In this document: positions 23,717-32,513 of the stretch, in pieces
Layout of the letters: the number at the start of each line of letters is the position of its first letter
How positions within the stretch are numbered: the stretch's first letter is position 1
Assembly: GCA_004356015.1 (NCBI GenBank)
Contig: SMYD01000077.1
Coordinates: 1 to 39,341, forward strand
DNA from: Acidobacteriota bacterium
Lineage (GTDB): Bacteria; Acidobacteriota; Polarisedimenticolia; SMYD01
Direction of reading: 5' to 3'
Length of the DNA stretch: 39,341 nucleotides
Made by a program: the position numbers and the translations under genes
Notes under the pieces: generated by a model
Told to the model about the DNA's origin: nothing
Databases searched by the model: none
What the model saw: only the letters and a program-made list of their open reading frames with translations

Positions 23717-24673
23717 TCACAGGATTTTCACCGAGCCCATGGCTCTGAACTTCGCGTGGCGATCTGCCAGAATGTCGGTGATATCCCTGGACATGAGGCG
23801 CTTCAGATTGCGCTTCAACACCCGCTCAAGGATCTCGAACATCTGCTCTCGATGGGCATGTGCTCCGCCAACCGGCTCGGGCACGATCTCATCCACGATG
23901 CCGAGTTTTTTGAGATCCGGTGCCGTCAGCTTCAGTGCCCGGGCGGCGTCCTGCTTCTTCTCGTTGGACTTCCACAGGATGGCCGCGCACCCCTCGGGGC
24001 TGATGACGGCATAGATGGAGTGGGCAAGGATCTGGATGTGATCTCCCACGCCCAGGGCCAGGGCGCCGCCGCTCCCCCCTTCGCCGGTGATGGTCACGAT
24101 GATGGGCACCTTCAGGCGGGCCATTTCCCGGAGGTTCATGGCAATGGCTTCCGCCTGGCCGCGTTCTTCGGCGCCGATGCCCGGATAGGCACCCGGTGTG
24201 TCGATGAAGGTCAGGACAGGGCGGCCGAATTTCTCCGCCATTTTCATGATGCGCAGGGCCTTGCGGTACCCCTCTGGTCGAGGCATGCCGAAGTTGTAGC
24301 GAATCTTCTCCTTGGTGATGCGCCCTTTCTGATGTCCGATGACGGCGACGGGTCTCTCGTGGAACATGGCGAAGCCGGTGATGATGGCCGGGTCGTCGGC
24401 GAACTTCCTGTCGCCATGGAATTCGATGAAATCAGTGAACAGCGACTCGATGTAGTCAGCGGGATAGGGCCTCTGCGGGTGTCGGGCCACCAGTGTTGAC
24501 TGCCAGGGAGTCAGCTTGGCATAGACCTCTTTGCGCAGACGCTGAAGGCGATCCTGGAGCTTCCTGACCTCGCGCTCGCGCCCCTGCTGGGCACCGAAGC
24601 CGCCCAGTTCCTCGATACGGCGCACCAGGTCTTCGATGGGCTTTTCGAATTCCTGTTCGTCCATGGCGGCCAT
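23717..24673 (-). CDS. accA: Acetyl-CoA carboxylase carboxyltransferase subunit alpha
   Basis: 318 aa, typical. With AccD it moves the carboxyl group from biotin to acetyl-CoA, giving malonyl-CoA for fatty acid synthesis. Seen: the N-terminal coiled helix (LVRRIEELGG, VRKLQDRLQRLRKEVY), LFTDFIEFHGDR, GHQKGR, NFGMPRPEGYRKALR, FIDTPGAYPG, the crotonase-fold oxyanion region TGEGGSGGALALG and PEGCAAILW. It is the last gene of the minus-strand block, 9 bp after the nucleotidyltransferase gene. A GGTGAGAG lies about 7 nt before the ATG at 24673; a second ATG three codons in is an alternative. AccD, AccB and AccC are not in the window. Confidence 0.97.
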   Translation of the reverse strand: MAAMDEQEFEKPIEDLVRRIEELGGFGAQQGREREVRKLQDRLQRLRKEVYAKLTPWQSTLVARHPQRPYPADYIESLFTDFIEFHGDRKFADDPAIITGFAMFHERPVAVIGHQKGRITKEKIRYNFGMPRPEGYRKALRIMKMAEKFGRPVLTFIDTPGAYPGIGAEERGQAEAIAMNLREMARLKVPIIVTITGEGGSGGALALGVGDHIQILAHSIYAVISPEGCAAILWKSNEKKQDAARALKLTAPDLKKLGIVDEIVPEPVGGAHAHREQMFEILERVLKRNLKRLMSRDITDILADRHAKFRAMGSVKIL

Positions 24674-24682
24674 CTTACACTC

Positions 24683-25963
24683 TCACCTGTGACGCCGGGA
24701 TTCAAGAGCGCCCGGGGACGAGGCGAATGCCAGTTCCGCCGCCCTGCCCTTCAGGTCGCCTGCCAGCCGTCGCCGGCGTGTCGCTGTCAGGCGCTGCCGC
24801 AGTTCCGGGCCGCGGGGAATCCCGGCCGCCAGGAGATCCCCGGCGTCGATGAGCAGGTGGACCCCCTTCCGGCGGCTCCTGAAGCGGGCCAGCGCCCGGC
24901 GCAGTTCTCCGGCCTGGATGCATGCTTGAGCCAGGATGAGCGCATCCTCATCCAGGTCCAGGGCCCAGTCGGCCAGCCGCGAGGAGCCGGGCGGCCGGGG
25001 AAGATTTTCGAGGCGCCGGCGCAGGCCCTGGGCCTGAGCCAGGATGGCCTCGGCCCGGCGCGCCACGCCGCCGGGAAGCTGCAGTTTTCCCAGGCCTGCG
25101 CCGGGGCCGTCCATGGCCATGCAGGCCAGGATCACGGGTAGGGTCTCCTGCCCCCTGCGGGAGGAAAGCTCGCGCTGGAGGCGTCGGCAGGCGGCCAGTG
25201 GTGGGGGCACAAGCCCTCCCTGATCGCCGCTGAGCAGGCCTGCGCGGGCCGCACGGCGCACCGCTCGTGGCCAGTCGATCTCCATGGCCAGAAGGCGAAT
25301 TTCACGCCCCAGGCGGGCGGGCGCGAGAAGTCCGGGGCCACCTTCCTGAACACTCCTCCCCAGCGCTCTGGCGGTGAACGGTTCCAGGCGGAACCCGAGG
25401 CGGGAGGCCAGCCGCACGGCTCGATGAGCTCGGGAGGGATCATCCTGAAACGAGTCCGGGTGCAGGATGCGGATGTACCGGGCGTGCAGGTCTTCCTGGC
25501 CGCCTGTGGGGTCGAGTAGCCGGCCCGGGCCATGTCTTCCCCACCGCCACGCCATGGCGTTGATGGTGAAGTCCCGGCGCGCCAGATCCTCCTCCGGGCT
25601 GGCCGGCGTCACCACGGGGAGCGCGCCGGCGCTGCCATAGCGTTCCCGCCTGGGCGCTGCCAGGTCCACACGCCAGCCACCGGGGAGATGGGTCACAGCC
25701 GTGGCGAAGCGTCTGTGAGAGGTGAGGCGGGCAGGGGCCGCCGCGGCGAAGGCGGCTGCCAGACCCAGGGCGTCGCCATCCACCATGAGATCCAGATCCA
25801 GCGGGGCACGACCCAGGAGCAGGTCCCGGGAGGTGCCGCCCACCAGAAAAACAGTCTCCCGCCGCTGCCGGGCCAGTTTCAGGATCAGGGTGAGGGCCCG
25901 GGCCAGGGGTGCCGGCAACTGAGTTCGCGGTTGCGGTCTGTTCCCGCCCTTGAGCCCGCCCAT
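24683..25963 (-). CDS. CCA tRNA nucleotidyltransferase / poly(A) polymerase family protein (class II)
   Basis: 426 aa. The N-terminal catalytic domain shows the nucleotidyltransferase signature VGGTSRDLLLG followed by the metal-binding LDLDLMVDG, then the flexible-loop region and EEDLARRDFTINAMAW, DPTGGQEDL and the base-reading RAHRAVRLASRLGF. These are class II bacterial CCA-adding, A-adding or poly(A) polymerase motifs; sequence alone does not settle which. The C-terminal half is arginine- and leucine-rich and lacks an HD phosphohydrolase motif. Base composition is notably GC-rich, with many Arg and Ala codons. It lies between the recombinase gene and accA. A CCA-adding role is the simplest guess, as the only candidate in view. 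Confidence 0.88.
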   Translation of the reverse strand: MGGLKGGNRPQPRTQLPAPLARALTLILKLARQRRETVFLVGGTSRDLLLGRAPLDLDLMVDGDALGLAAAFAAAAPARLTSHRRFATAVTHLPGGWRVDLAAPRRERYGSAGALPVVTPASPEEDLARRDFTINAMAWRWGRHGPGRLLDPTGGQEDLHARYIRILHPDSFQDDPSRAHRAVRLASRLGFRLEPFTARALGRSVQEGGPGLLAPARLGREIRLLAMEIDWPRAVRRAARAGLLSGDQGGLVPPPLAACRRLQRELSSRRGQETLPVILACMAMDGPGAGLGKLQLPGGVARRAEAILAQAQGLRRRLENLPRPPGSSRLADWALDLDEDALILAQACIQAGELRRALARFRSRRKGVHLLIDAGDLLAAGIPRGPELRQRLTATRRRRLAGDLKGRAAELAFASSPGALESRRHR

Positions 25964-25974
25964 CCCTCTCTACC

Positions 25975-26868
25975 TCAGGCCCGGGGGTGGGTGCGGGCGT
26001 AGATGCGACGCAGTCGCTCGCGGCTGACATGGGTGTAGATCTGGGTGGTGGAGATATCGGCGTGTCCCAGCAGGGTCTGCACCGTGCGCAGGTCGGCGCC
26101 ATGCTCCAGAAGATGGGTGGCGAAAGAGTGGCGAAGGGTGTGGGGCGAGAAGGAGCAGGTGATGCCGGCCCGGGCCGCCAGAAGACGCAGGTTTTTCCAG
26201 TAGGCCTGCCGGGTCATGGGGCGGGCCGGCCGACGTCCTGGAACCAGAAGCTTCGTGGCCACGCCGCCCACGAGCCAGGGCCGTCCCCGGTCCAGATACA
26301 GGCGCACGGCATCGGCGGCGCGCTCACCCAGTGGGACCAGACGTTCCTTATCCCCTTTCCCCCGCACCAGAATGAAGCCACCCTCCAGGTTCATATCCTG
26401 GAGGCGCATCCCGAGAAGCTCGCTGACACGCAGCCCGGTGGCATAGAGAAGCTCCAGCAGAGCCGCGTCACGCAGACCGCGGGGCGTGGTGAGATCGACG
26501 GCCGCCAGCAGGTCCTCCACTTCCTTTTCGCTGAGACAGCGAGGGAGAATCCGCCACGGACGAGGTGTCTCCATGTTCCGGGTCGGCTCATCCGGGCGGG
26601 TGCCCTCGGCGACCAGGAAACGGAAGAACATGCGCAGAGCGGAGATCTGGCGGGAGACCGTGGCCGCGGCCAAACCGGCCGCCCGCCGGGAGCGCAGGAA
26701 CGCGATCAGCTCCGGGGTTGTGGCCTGTGAAAGGGTGACTTTCTCTGCCTGCTTCAGCCAGGCCGCGGCCTGACTCAGGTCGCGCCTGTAGGCAGCCAGG
26801 GTGTGCCGGCTCAACCCTCTCTCGACGGCCAGGTACTCCAGGAAGCCGGCAATCTGCCCCTCAGGCAT
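25975..26868 (-). CDS. Tyrosine recombinase XerC/XerD type
   Basis: About 297 aa from ATG 26868, which has GGAGAAG upstream and overlaps the dtd stop by 8 bp; the track adds six codons. The N-terminal SAM-like core-binding domain (IAGFLEYLAVERGLSRHTLAAYRRDL) is typical of Xer proteins. The catalytic residues are all present: Arg in ATGLRVSELLG, Lys in GKGDKER, His-x-x-Arg in HTLRHSFATHLL, His in LLGHADIS and Tyr in TQIYTHVS. Length and domain order fit a chromosomal dimer-resolution recombinase, not a phage integrase, and the neighbours are housekeeping genes. It resembles XerD a little more than XerC, but I would not assign the letter. Confidence 0.93.
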   Translation of the reverse strand: MPEGQIAGFLEYLAVERGLSRHTLAAYRRDLSQAAAWLKQAEKVTLSQATTPELIAFLRSRRAAGLAAATVSRQISALRMFFRFLVAEGTRPDEPTRNMETPRPWRILPRCLSEKEVEDLLAAVDLTTPRGLRDAALLELLYATGLRVSELLGMRLQDMNLEGGFILVRGKGDKERLVPLGERAADAVRLYLDRGRPWLVGGVATKLLVPGRRPARPMTRQAYWKNLRLLAARAGITCSFSPHTLRHSFATHLLEHGADLRTVQTLLGHADISTTQIYTHVSRERLRRIYARTHPRA

Positions 26869-27307
26869 GGGTCTTCTCCAGCACAAACGTGACCGGGCCG
26901 TCGTTGACCAGGGAGATCTTCATCATGGCGCCGAACAGGCCCGTGCGCACCGGGGTGTCCCCGGCGGACAGTTCGGAGATGACCCGGTCGTACAGGGCGC
27001 GCGCCTTCCCGGGTGGAGCCGCGCTCTCGAAGCTGGGCCGGCGTCCGCGGGCCAGGTCCGCCGCCAGGGTGAACTGGGACACAACCAGGATCTCTCCCCG
27101 GATGTCGCCCAGGGAAAGATTCATGCGCCCGCCGGCGTCGGCGAAGATACGCAGGAGCGGCAGGCGCCGGGCCAGCCAGACAGCTTCTACCTCGGTGTCC
27201 CCCTTCTGCACGGCAAGGAGAACCAGCAGGCCCGGGCCGATGGACGAAACAACATGGCCGTCCACGGCCACGGAGGCTTCAGTCACTCTCTGGATGACGG
27301 TCCGCAC
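26861..27307 (-). CDS. dtd: D-aminoacyl-tRNA deacylase
   Basis: 148 aa from a GTG at 27307 (MRTVIQRVTEASVAVDG, the family N-terminus) with GGGGAC just before it. The ORF track begins 30 codons upstream, inside murJ. It hydrolyses D-amino acids from mischarged tRNA. Seen: the conserved SQFTLAADLARGRRPSF (SQxTL) and NDGPVTFVLE (the NxGPVT motif), which form the active site across the dimer. Its start overlaps the murJ coding end by 29 bp, and its end overlaps the recombinase start, so translation is probably coupled along murJ-dtd-xer. Confidence 0.94.
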   Translation of the reverse strand: MRTVIQRVTEASVAVDGHVVSSIGPGLLVLLAVQKGDTEVEAVWLARRLPLLRIFADAGGRMNLSLGDIRGEILVVSQFTLAADLARGRRPSFESAAPPGKARALYDRVISELSAGDTPVRTGLFGAMMKISLVNDGPVTFVLEKTHA

Positions 27308-28844
27308 CGCGTCCCCGCAGTTCGCCCCAGATCTGCTCGCCTTCCCGGGATCCCAGAAGGCGCGCCACCAGGAGGTAGGCGATGCCCCCGGCGGCAATCA
27401 GGACTCCCAGAGTTCCGGCCCGGGCACCGAGGCCGACGCGGGAGCCGAAATCAGCCCAGTCTAGCATCGCCGTCAGCACGCCTCCCATCACCGCCGTTGC
27501 CGCACCCAGGCGCAGGATGGATTGTCCCACCGGCATCAGCCACTCTCTTCCCTCCCGGCGGCAGAGAAGGAAAAGGAGGCCGCCGGCGTTGACCGTGGCG
27601 GCCAGGGATGTGGAAAGGGCGATACCGGCGTAACCCAGCCACCAGGCCAGCCCGATGCAGAGAGGCACATGCAGCAGGAAGGCGAAGGCACCCACCCGCA
27701 CCGGCGTGGCCGTGTCCATGCGGGCGTAGAAGGCCGGCGCGAGAATCTTGATGAACCCGTTGGGCAGGAGCCCGACGGCGTAGAAGGCCAGAGCCTGGGA
27801 GGTGAGCAGGACATCGGTCTGGCTGAACGCGCCACGCTGGAAGAGGGTGGCGATGATCGGCTCGCGGAGAATCATGAGGCCGGCCGCCGCCGGCATGGTG
27901 ACGAAGGCCACGTAGCGCAGCGCTCGTGTCAGAGTCGCGCGCATCTCCGCATCCTGGCCCCGCACCGCGAAGCGGGCGAGGGTGGGCAGCATCACCGTCG
28001 AGATGGAGATGACGAACAGGCCCAGAACCAGTTCCTCCACGCGTACCGCGTAATACAGGTAACTCACCGAGCCGGTACCCAGGAACGAGGCCACCTGGCT
28101 GTCCACCACCAGATTCATCTGGGTCACGCCCAGACCGAAGAGGCCGGGGATCATGAGGCGGCCGATCTTCCGGATGCCCGGGTCCCAGAGGGAGAAGCGG
28201 GGGCGAAGAAGACCGGTACGGCGGAGAAGAAACGGCAACAGGAAGCCGAGCTGGAGGGACCCTCCCACGACAACTCCCACGGCAAACCAGGTGGCAGGGC
28301 GGGTGGAGTGGCGCGCGGCCACAAGGGCGAACGTGATGATGCTGAGGTTCAGGAGGACTGGGGTGAAGGCCGGGGCGGCAAAGACACGCACTGAATTGAG
28401 GAGAGCCATGACCAGCGCGGTGAGGCCGATGAACAGCAGGTACGGGAACATGATCCGCGTCAGCCCGACCGTGAGGTCCAGCTTGCCGGGAACCACGGTG
28501 AAGCCGAACGCCATCACGCGGACCAGGGTTGGCGAGAACAGGATGCCCAGGCCGGTCAGGAGGAGAAGCAGCGCACCCATGGTCCAGAAGGCGGTGGCGG
28601 CGAGCCGCCATCCGGCTTCTTCGCCATCCCGTTGGCGCGTTTCGGTGAAGACCGGCACCAGGGCGGCCGTCAGGGCTCCCTCCCCCACAAGGCGCCGCAG
28701 CAGGTTGGGGATGCGGAAGGCGATGACGAAAGCGTCGGCGCTGTCCGCAGCACCCAGAATGGAGGCCTGGAGGAGGTCACGGAGATAGCCGAAGATCCGC
28801 GACAAGAGGGTCATGGCGCCCATGGCGCCGGCCGACCTGGTCAT
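27279..28844 (-). CDS. murJ: Lipid II flippase MurJ (MviN)
   Basis: About 521 aa from ATG 28844 (MTRSAGAMGAMTLLSR); the track's GTG at 28886 adds 14 residues. The protein has about 14 hydrophobic helices. Family features: LLSRIFGYLRDLL at the N-terminus, AFRIPNLLRRLVGEGALTAALVPVF, GLFGLGVTQMNLVVD and the RGAFSQTDV segment. It flips lipid II across the inner membrane for peptidoglycan synthesis. The C-terminal tail is polar and overlaps the start of dtd. The Shine-Dalgarno site is poor. The gene follows korB by 71 bp and may be transcribed from the korA promoter. Confidence 0.95.
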   Translation of the reverse strand: MTRSAGAMGAMTLLSRIFGYLRDLLQASILGAADSADAFVIAFRIPNLLRRLVGEGALTAALVPVFTETRQRDGEEAGWRLAATAFWTMGALLLLLTGLGILFSPTLVRVMAFGFTVVPGKLDLTVGLTRIMFPYLLFIGLTALVMALLNSVRVFAAPAFTPVLLNLSIITFALVAARHSTRPATWFAVGVVVGGSLQLGFLLPFLLRRTGLLRPRFSLWDPGIRKIGRLMIPGLFGLGVTQMNLVVDSQVASFLGTGSVSYLYYAVRVEELVLGLFVISISTVMLPTLARFAVRGQDAEMRATLTRALRYVAFVTMPAAAGLMILREPIIATLFQRGAFSQTDVLLTSQALAFYAVGLLPNGFIKILAPAFYARMDTATPVRVGAFAFLLHVPLCIGLAWWLGYAGIALSTSLAATVNAGGLLFLLCRREGREWLMPVGQSILRLGAATAVMGGVLTAMLDWADFGSRVGLGARAGTLGVLIAAGGIAYLLVARLLGSREGEQIWGELRGRGADRHPESD

Positions 28845-28915
28845 GTTGGGAGCTGCTGGCACCCCATGGCTTCCGACGCCGGCCACAGGACGACGCCGGC
28901 TGGATTCTCGACCGC

Positions 28916-29944
28916 TTACTTGACGATCCAGGTGTCCCCTGCGTTGAGGAGAGATTCTATGGTCCCCTCTCCCAATTTTTCCGTCACGCTGCGCACCTGC
29001 TCGTTGACCCCGTCCTCATAGGAATCGATGTCGATAGCTCTGAAAATGCCGATGGGCGTGGGGAACTTGGGCGCCACCATACGCGACAGCAGGAAGGCAT
29101 ACGCAGCCGGCCGGGTCTCATCATGCACCACAAGCTCATCTTCCGAGACCGAGCCATCAAGATCGACCACCTCCGGCAGGTACTTGCTCATGCGGATTCC
29201 CCGCTGGTGTTCCTTGCCATAGACCAGCGGCTTCCCCTGCTCCAGCACCACCTGATTGTCATCTCGGTTGGGCTTGTCGGTGATATTCGCGAAGGCGCGA
29301 TCGTTGAAGATGTTGCAGTTCTGCAGGATCTCCACGAAGGCGGTGCCCTTATGCGCGGCGGCGCGGGTCAGTACCTCTTTCATATGCTTCTGGTAGATGT
29401 CCACCGTGCGGGCCACGAAGGTGCATTCCGCACCCAGGGCCAGAGAGATCGGATTGAACGGGCGATCCACCGAGCCGAACGGCGAGGACTTGGTCTTCTT
29501 TCCTTTTTCCGAGGTCGGCGAATACTGTCCCTTGGTCAGGCCGTAGATTTGGTTGTTGAAGAGCAGGATCTTCAGGCCCACATTGCGGCGCATGGTGTGA
29601 ATGAAGTGGTTGCCCCCGATGGACAAAGCATCACCATCCCCGGTGATCACCCAGACGGAGAGATCCGGGTTGGCGACCTTCAGGCCTGTGGCGATGGCCG
29701 GGGCGCGTCCATGGATGCTATGGAATCCGTAGGTGTTCATGTAATACGGAAAGCGCGACGAACAACCTATGCCTGAGACCACGACAAACTTCTCTTTGGG
29801 AATCCCCAGGGTGGGGAAGACCTGCTGGACCGCATTGAGAATGGCATAATCCCCGCACCCCGGGCACCAGCGGACCTCCTGGTCGCTGACAAAGTCCTTT
29901 TTCTTCAGGGCTGGCGATTGCTGCATCTGGGCCGTCGTACTCAT
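28916..29944 (-). CDS. korB: 2-oxoacid:ferredoxin oxidoreductase, beta subunit (KorB-like)
   Basis: 342 aa. The thiamine-pyrophosphate-binding subunit of a two-subunit 2-oxoacid:ferredoxin oxidoreductase. Seen: the N-terminal WCPGCGDYAIL, SGIGCSSRFPYYM, HSIHGRAPAIATGLK, the TPP/Mg motif ITGDGDALSIGGNH...NNQIYGLTKGQYSPTS and FVEILQNCNIFND. These are the features of 2-oxoglutarate or 2-oxoacid ferredoxin oxidoreductases of the KorAB/OorAB type. The CPGCG motif belongs to this family's beta chain. There is no extra 4Fe-4S ferredoxin domain. It overlaps korA by four bases (ATGA). It produces acyl-CoA, CO2 and reduced ferredoxin; 2-oxoglutarate is the usual substrate but others are possible. Confidence 0.93.
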   Translation of the reverse strand: MSTTAQMQQSPALKKKDFVSDQEVRWCPGCGDYAILNAVQQVFPTLGIPKEKFVVVSGIGCSSRFPYYMNTYGFHSIHGRAPAIATGLKVANPDLSVWVITGDGDALSIGGNHFIHTMRRNVGLKILLFNNQIYGLTKGQYSPTSEKGKKTKSSPFGSVDRPFNPISLALGAECTFVARTVDIYQKHMKEVLTRAAAHKGTAFVEILQNCNIFNDRAFANITDKPNRDDNQVVLEQGKPLVYGKEHQRGIRMSKYLPEVVDLDGSVSEDELVVHDETRPAAYAFLLSRMVAPKFPTPIGIFRAIDIDSYEDGVNEQVRSVTEKLGEGTIESLLNAGDTWIVK

Positions 29945-31803
29945 GATGTTCTCTCCAGAAGTTGGTTGATCTTGTTGAACATTTCCCGCTGGGAGAAAGG
30001 CCGGCCCTGAATTTTTGAGAGAGAGACGGTCTCTTTCAAATAGCTGGAACGCAGCATGCTGGCGAGTTGGCCGCAGTTCAACTCGGGGACCAGCACCTTC
30101 TCGAAGCGGGCGAGGATAGCGCCCAGATTACGCGGGAACGGGAACAGGTGTCGGATGTGAATGGCTGAGACATCCACTCCATCGGCGTGGCAGCGGCGCA
30201 CGGCGGAAATGATGGCACCATAGGTACTGCCCCAGCCAACCACCAGCAGTTTGCCGCTTTCGGGGCCCAGAATTTCAAGGTCGGGAATGTCCTGGGCTAC
30301 CCGCTGGATCTTTTCGGCCCGCAGTCTCACCATACGCTCGTGGTTCAGAGGGTCATAGCTGACGTTACCGTCTTCCTCATTTTTTTCCAGGCCACCGACC
30401 CGGTGTTCCAGGCCTGGTGTGCCAGGGATACCCCAGGGGCGGGCCAGGGTCCGCTTGTCCCGCAGGTAGGGCCGGAACGATTTGGCGTCGGTCCAGTAGC
30501 TTGTTTTTATGGACGGCAGTTCATCTACGGCGGGCAGCTTCCAGGGCTCGGCGCCATTGGCCAGGTACCCGTCGGAGAGGATCATGACCGGGGTCATATA
30601 TGCCAGGGCGATGCGCACGGCTTCGAAGGCTATGTTGAAACAGTCCGCCGGAGTGGCCGGAGCCAGGACGGGCAGGGGCGATTCCGAGTTGCGCCCGTAG
30701 ACGGCCTGGAAGAGGTCGGCCTGCTCCGTCTTGGTGGGGAGGCCGGTGGAAGGGCCACCCCGTTGGACATTGACAATGATCAGGGGCAGTTCCACCATGA
30801 TGGCCAGTCCGATGGCTTCCATCTTCAAAGCCACACCGGGGCCACTGGTGGTGGTGACACCCAGGGAGCCGCCGAAAGATGCGCCAATGGCCGCACAGAC
30901 ACCCGCGATTTCATCCTCGGCCTGGAAGGTTTCAATGTTGTAGTTCTTGTACCCCGCCAACTGGTGCAGAATGTCGCTTGCGGGGGTGATGGGGTAGCTG
31001 CCCAGGAAGAGCGGCAGGTTTGCCGTCTTGGCGGCGGCGACGAGCCCCAGGGAGAGGGCCTGGTTGCCTGAGACGTTGCGGTATTTTCCAGGGGGCAGTT
31101 TGGCCGCGGGAACCTTGTAGGTCTCGTGGAAGACCTCCGTGGCCTCGCAGTAAGCAACACCCGCCCGCAGGGCCATCTTGTTGGCCTCGATGAGGTCGTC
31201 CTTGCCGCGAAACTTCTGTTCCAGCCAGCGCTCGGTCACATCCGTGGGACGTTCGTAGAGGTAATACATCATGCCGAGTGCGAAGAAATTCTTGCACCGG
31301 TCCACCGCCCGGGTATCGAGTTTGCTCTCCCTCAGGGCCGCCCTGGTCAGGCGTGTCACATCGATGGCGAACAACCGGTAGCTATCCAGGGAGCCGTCCT
31401 CCAGGGGATTGCTGTCATAATGCGCTTTCTGCAGATCCCTTGGCGAAAACGAATCGGTATTGGCGACGATCACACCGTTGGGCTTGAGGCCCTCCAGATT
31501 GACCTTCAGGGCCGCCGGATTCATGGCCACCAGGACATCGGCCTGGTCGCCGGGCGTGAAAACCTGGTTGGACGAAAAGCGGATCTGGTAGCCGCTGACT
31601 CCGGGCAAGGTGCCAGCCGGCGCCCGGATCTCGGCCGGGAAGTCAGGCAACGTGGAGACGTCGTTGCCCATGGACACCGTGGTGCTGGTGAACTGGGAAC
31701 CCGTCAACTGCATCCCGTCCCCGGAGTCGCCGGCGAATCGAATCACGACGTCATCAAGTATCACTGAAGGACGCGGATTGGTGACAGTCTTCTGTTTCAT
31801 CAT
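29941..31803 (-). CDS. korA: 2-oxoacid:ferredoxin oxidoreductase, fused gamma-alpha subunit (KorA-like)
   Basis: 620 aa, the length of fused gamma+alpha chains. Residues about 18-200 are the gamma domain (IRFAGDSGDGMQLTG, DFPAEIRAPAGTLPGVSGYQI). Residues about 240-620 are the pyrimidine-binding alpha domain, with the family motif YPITPASD, then QAEDEIAGVCAAIGASFGG, TTTSGPGVALK, NVQRGGPSTGLPTKTEQADL and the C-terminal WGSTYGAI. It acts with KorB. It heads the long minus-strand block, with a candidate promoter and long leader upstream. Its presence suggests anaerobic or microaerobic, or reductive-TCA-like, use of ferredoxin, although aerobes also carry this type. Confidence 0.95.
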   Translation of the reverse strand: MMKQKTVTNPRPSVILDDVVIRFAGDSGDGMQLTGSQFTSTTVSMGNDVSTLPDFPAEIRAPAGTLPGVSGYQIRFSSNQVFTPGDQADVLVAMNPAALKVNLEGLKPNGVIVANTDSFSPRDLQKAHYDSNPLEDGSLDSYRLFAIDVTRLTRAALRESKLDTRAVDRCKNFFALGMMYYLYERPTDVTERWLEQKFRGKDDLIEANKMALRAGVAYCEATEVFHETYKVPAAKLPPGKYRNVSGNQALSLGLVAAAKTANLPLFLGSYPITPASDILHQLAGYKNYNIETFQAEDEIAGVCAAIGASFGGSLGVTTTSGPGVALKMEAIGLAIMVELPLIIVNVQRGGPSTGLPTKTEQADLFQAVYGRNSESPLPVLAPATPADCFNIAFEAVRIALAYMTPVMILSDGYLANGAEPWKLPAVDELPSIKTSYWTDAKSFRPYLRDKRTLARPWGIPGTPGLEHRVGGLEKNEEDGNVSYDPLNHERMVRLRAEKIQRVAQDIPDLEILGPESGKLLVVGWGSTYGAIISAVRRCHADGVDVSAIHIRHLFPFPRNLGAILARFEKVLVPELNCGQLASMLRSSYLKETVSLSKIQGRPFSQREMFNKINQLLERTS

Positions 31804-31979
31804 GGTGGCCAGGGAGACGCATACTCCGGCAGCAAGCCGGGACGCAGTCAGAATCGCGATAGCACCTGTTCAGGAACCTTGTTGGAACCTGCCTGGGCAT
31901 TGCGGGCGTTAAAGAACACCTTACAGGACGAAGACCGGAAAACCACGGGGGGAGCCGCCTCCCGTTTCCTTCTCCATCC
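31804..31979 (-). promoter_or_regulatory. Long untranslated leader of korAB with direct repeats and hairpins
   Basis: From the predicted start near 31979 to the korA ATG lies about 176 nt without an ORF. On the minus strand it contains a GC-rich hairpin (GGGAG-GCGG-CTCCC) and two copies of AGGTTCC, exactly 11 bp apart (plus strand GGAACCT at 31873-31879 and 31884-31890). A CCGGC-TTGCT-GCCGG stem-loop lies near the gene. I recognise no known riboswitch. It may be a protein-binding site, a structured leader or nothing. Confidence 0.35.
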
Positions 31980-31985
31980 GCGAAA

Positions 31986-32014
31986 AGAATACTGTGCGCA
32001 CTGAGGGAAGTCAA
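31986..32014 (-). promoter_or_regulatory. Sigma70-like promoter of korAB
   Basis: On the minus strand TTGACT (32009-32014), a 17-bp spacer and TATTCT (31986-31991). Position and orientation fit the korA-korB-(murJ...) block; the start site would be near 31979. I could not find an equally good promoter for the divergent ssb gene, which must lie in the same region. Confidence 0.5.
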
Positions 32015-32075
32015 ATCCTGCGCTGTGAAAAACATGGTAAACTTGCTCCCTCGGAGAGCCTAGAGGAGTCAAAAG

Positions 32076-32498
32076 ATGGCCAGCTATAATCGTGTCCTGC
32101 TCATCGGGAATCTGGGACGGGATCCTGAGTTGCGGTACACCCAGAATCAGACCGCGATCTGCAACCTGAATATCGCCACCAACGAGGTGTGGAACGACAA
32201 ATCAGGAAATCGCCAGGAAAAAACCGAGTGGCACCGGGTCGTGGTCTGGGGCAAGCAGGGGGAACAGGTTTCCAAGTACCTGCACAAGGGCAGCCAGGTT
32301 TTTGTGGAAGGCAGCCTGACCACCCGCTCCTGGGATGACGCCAAGACGGGCCAAAAACGGTACATGACCGAGATCCGGGCCCAGACGGTCCGTTTTCTGG
32401 ATCGCAAAGGCGAGGGCGCAGCACCCAGCCCCACGGACGGTGGCGCCCCCTTTGAGGGTGACGATCCCCAGTTTGCCGACGACGATATTCCGTTCTGA
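32076..32498 (+). CDS. ssb: Single-stranded DNA-binding protein
   Basis: 140 aa. The OB-fold is typical (VLLIGNLGRDPELRYT, EWHRVVVWGKQGE, KGSQVFVEGSL, RSWDD) and ends near residue 110. A short disordered linker leads to the acidic tip DDDIPF, through which SSB recruits repair and replication proteins. Shine-Dalgarno GAGGAG lies 8 nt before the ATG. The gene stands alone on the plus strand between korA and a convergent TPR gene (15 bp away), and is not flanked by rpsF/rpsR as in many bacteria. Confidence 0.97.
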   Translation: MASYNRVLLIGNLGRDPELRYTQNQTAICNLNIATNEVWNDKSGNRQEKTEWHRVVVWGKQGEQVSKYLHKGSQVFVEGSLTTRSWDDAKTGQKRYMTEIRAQTVRFLDRKGEGAAPSPTDGGAPFEGDDPQFADDDIPF

Positions 32499-32513
32499 GA
32501 GACCGGGACGGCT

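Noticed and set aside
25975-26868. Integrase of a mobile element
   Set aside because: Length, N-terminal domain and housekeeping neighbours (dtd, cca-like, accA) fit a Xer recombinase. No attachment site or cargo genes were seen.
27451-28611. 386-aa minus-strand ORF inside murJ
   Set aside because: Alternative frame of murJ. The Pro/Arg/His-rich translation has no helices, whereas murJ's own frame has the expected membrane pattern.
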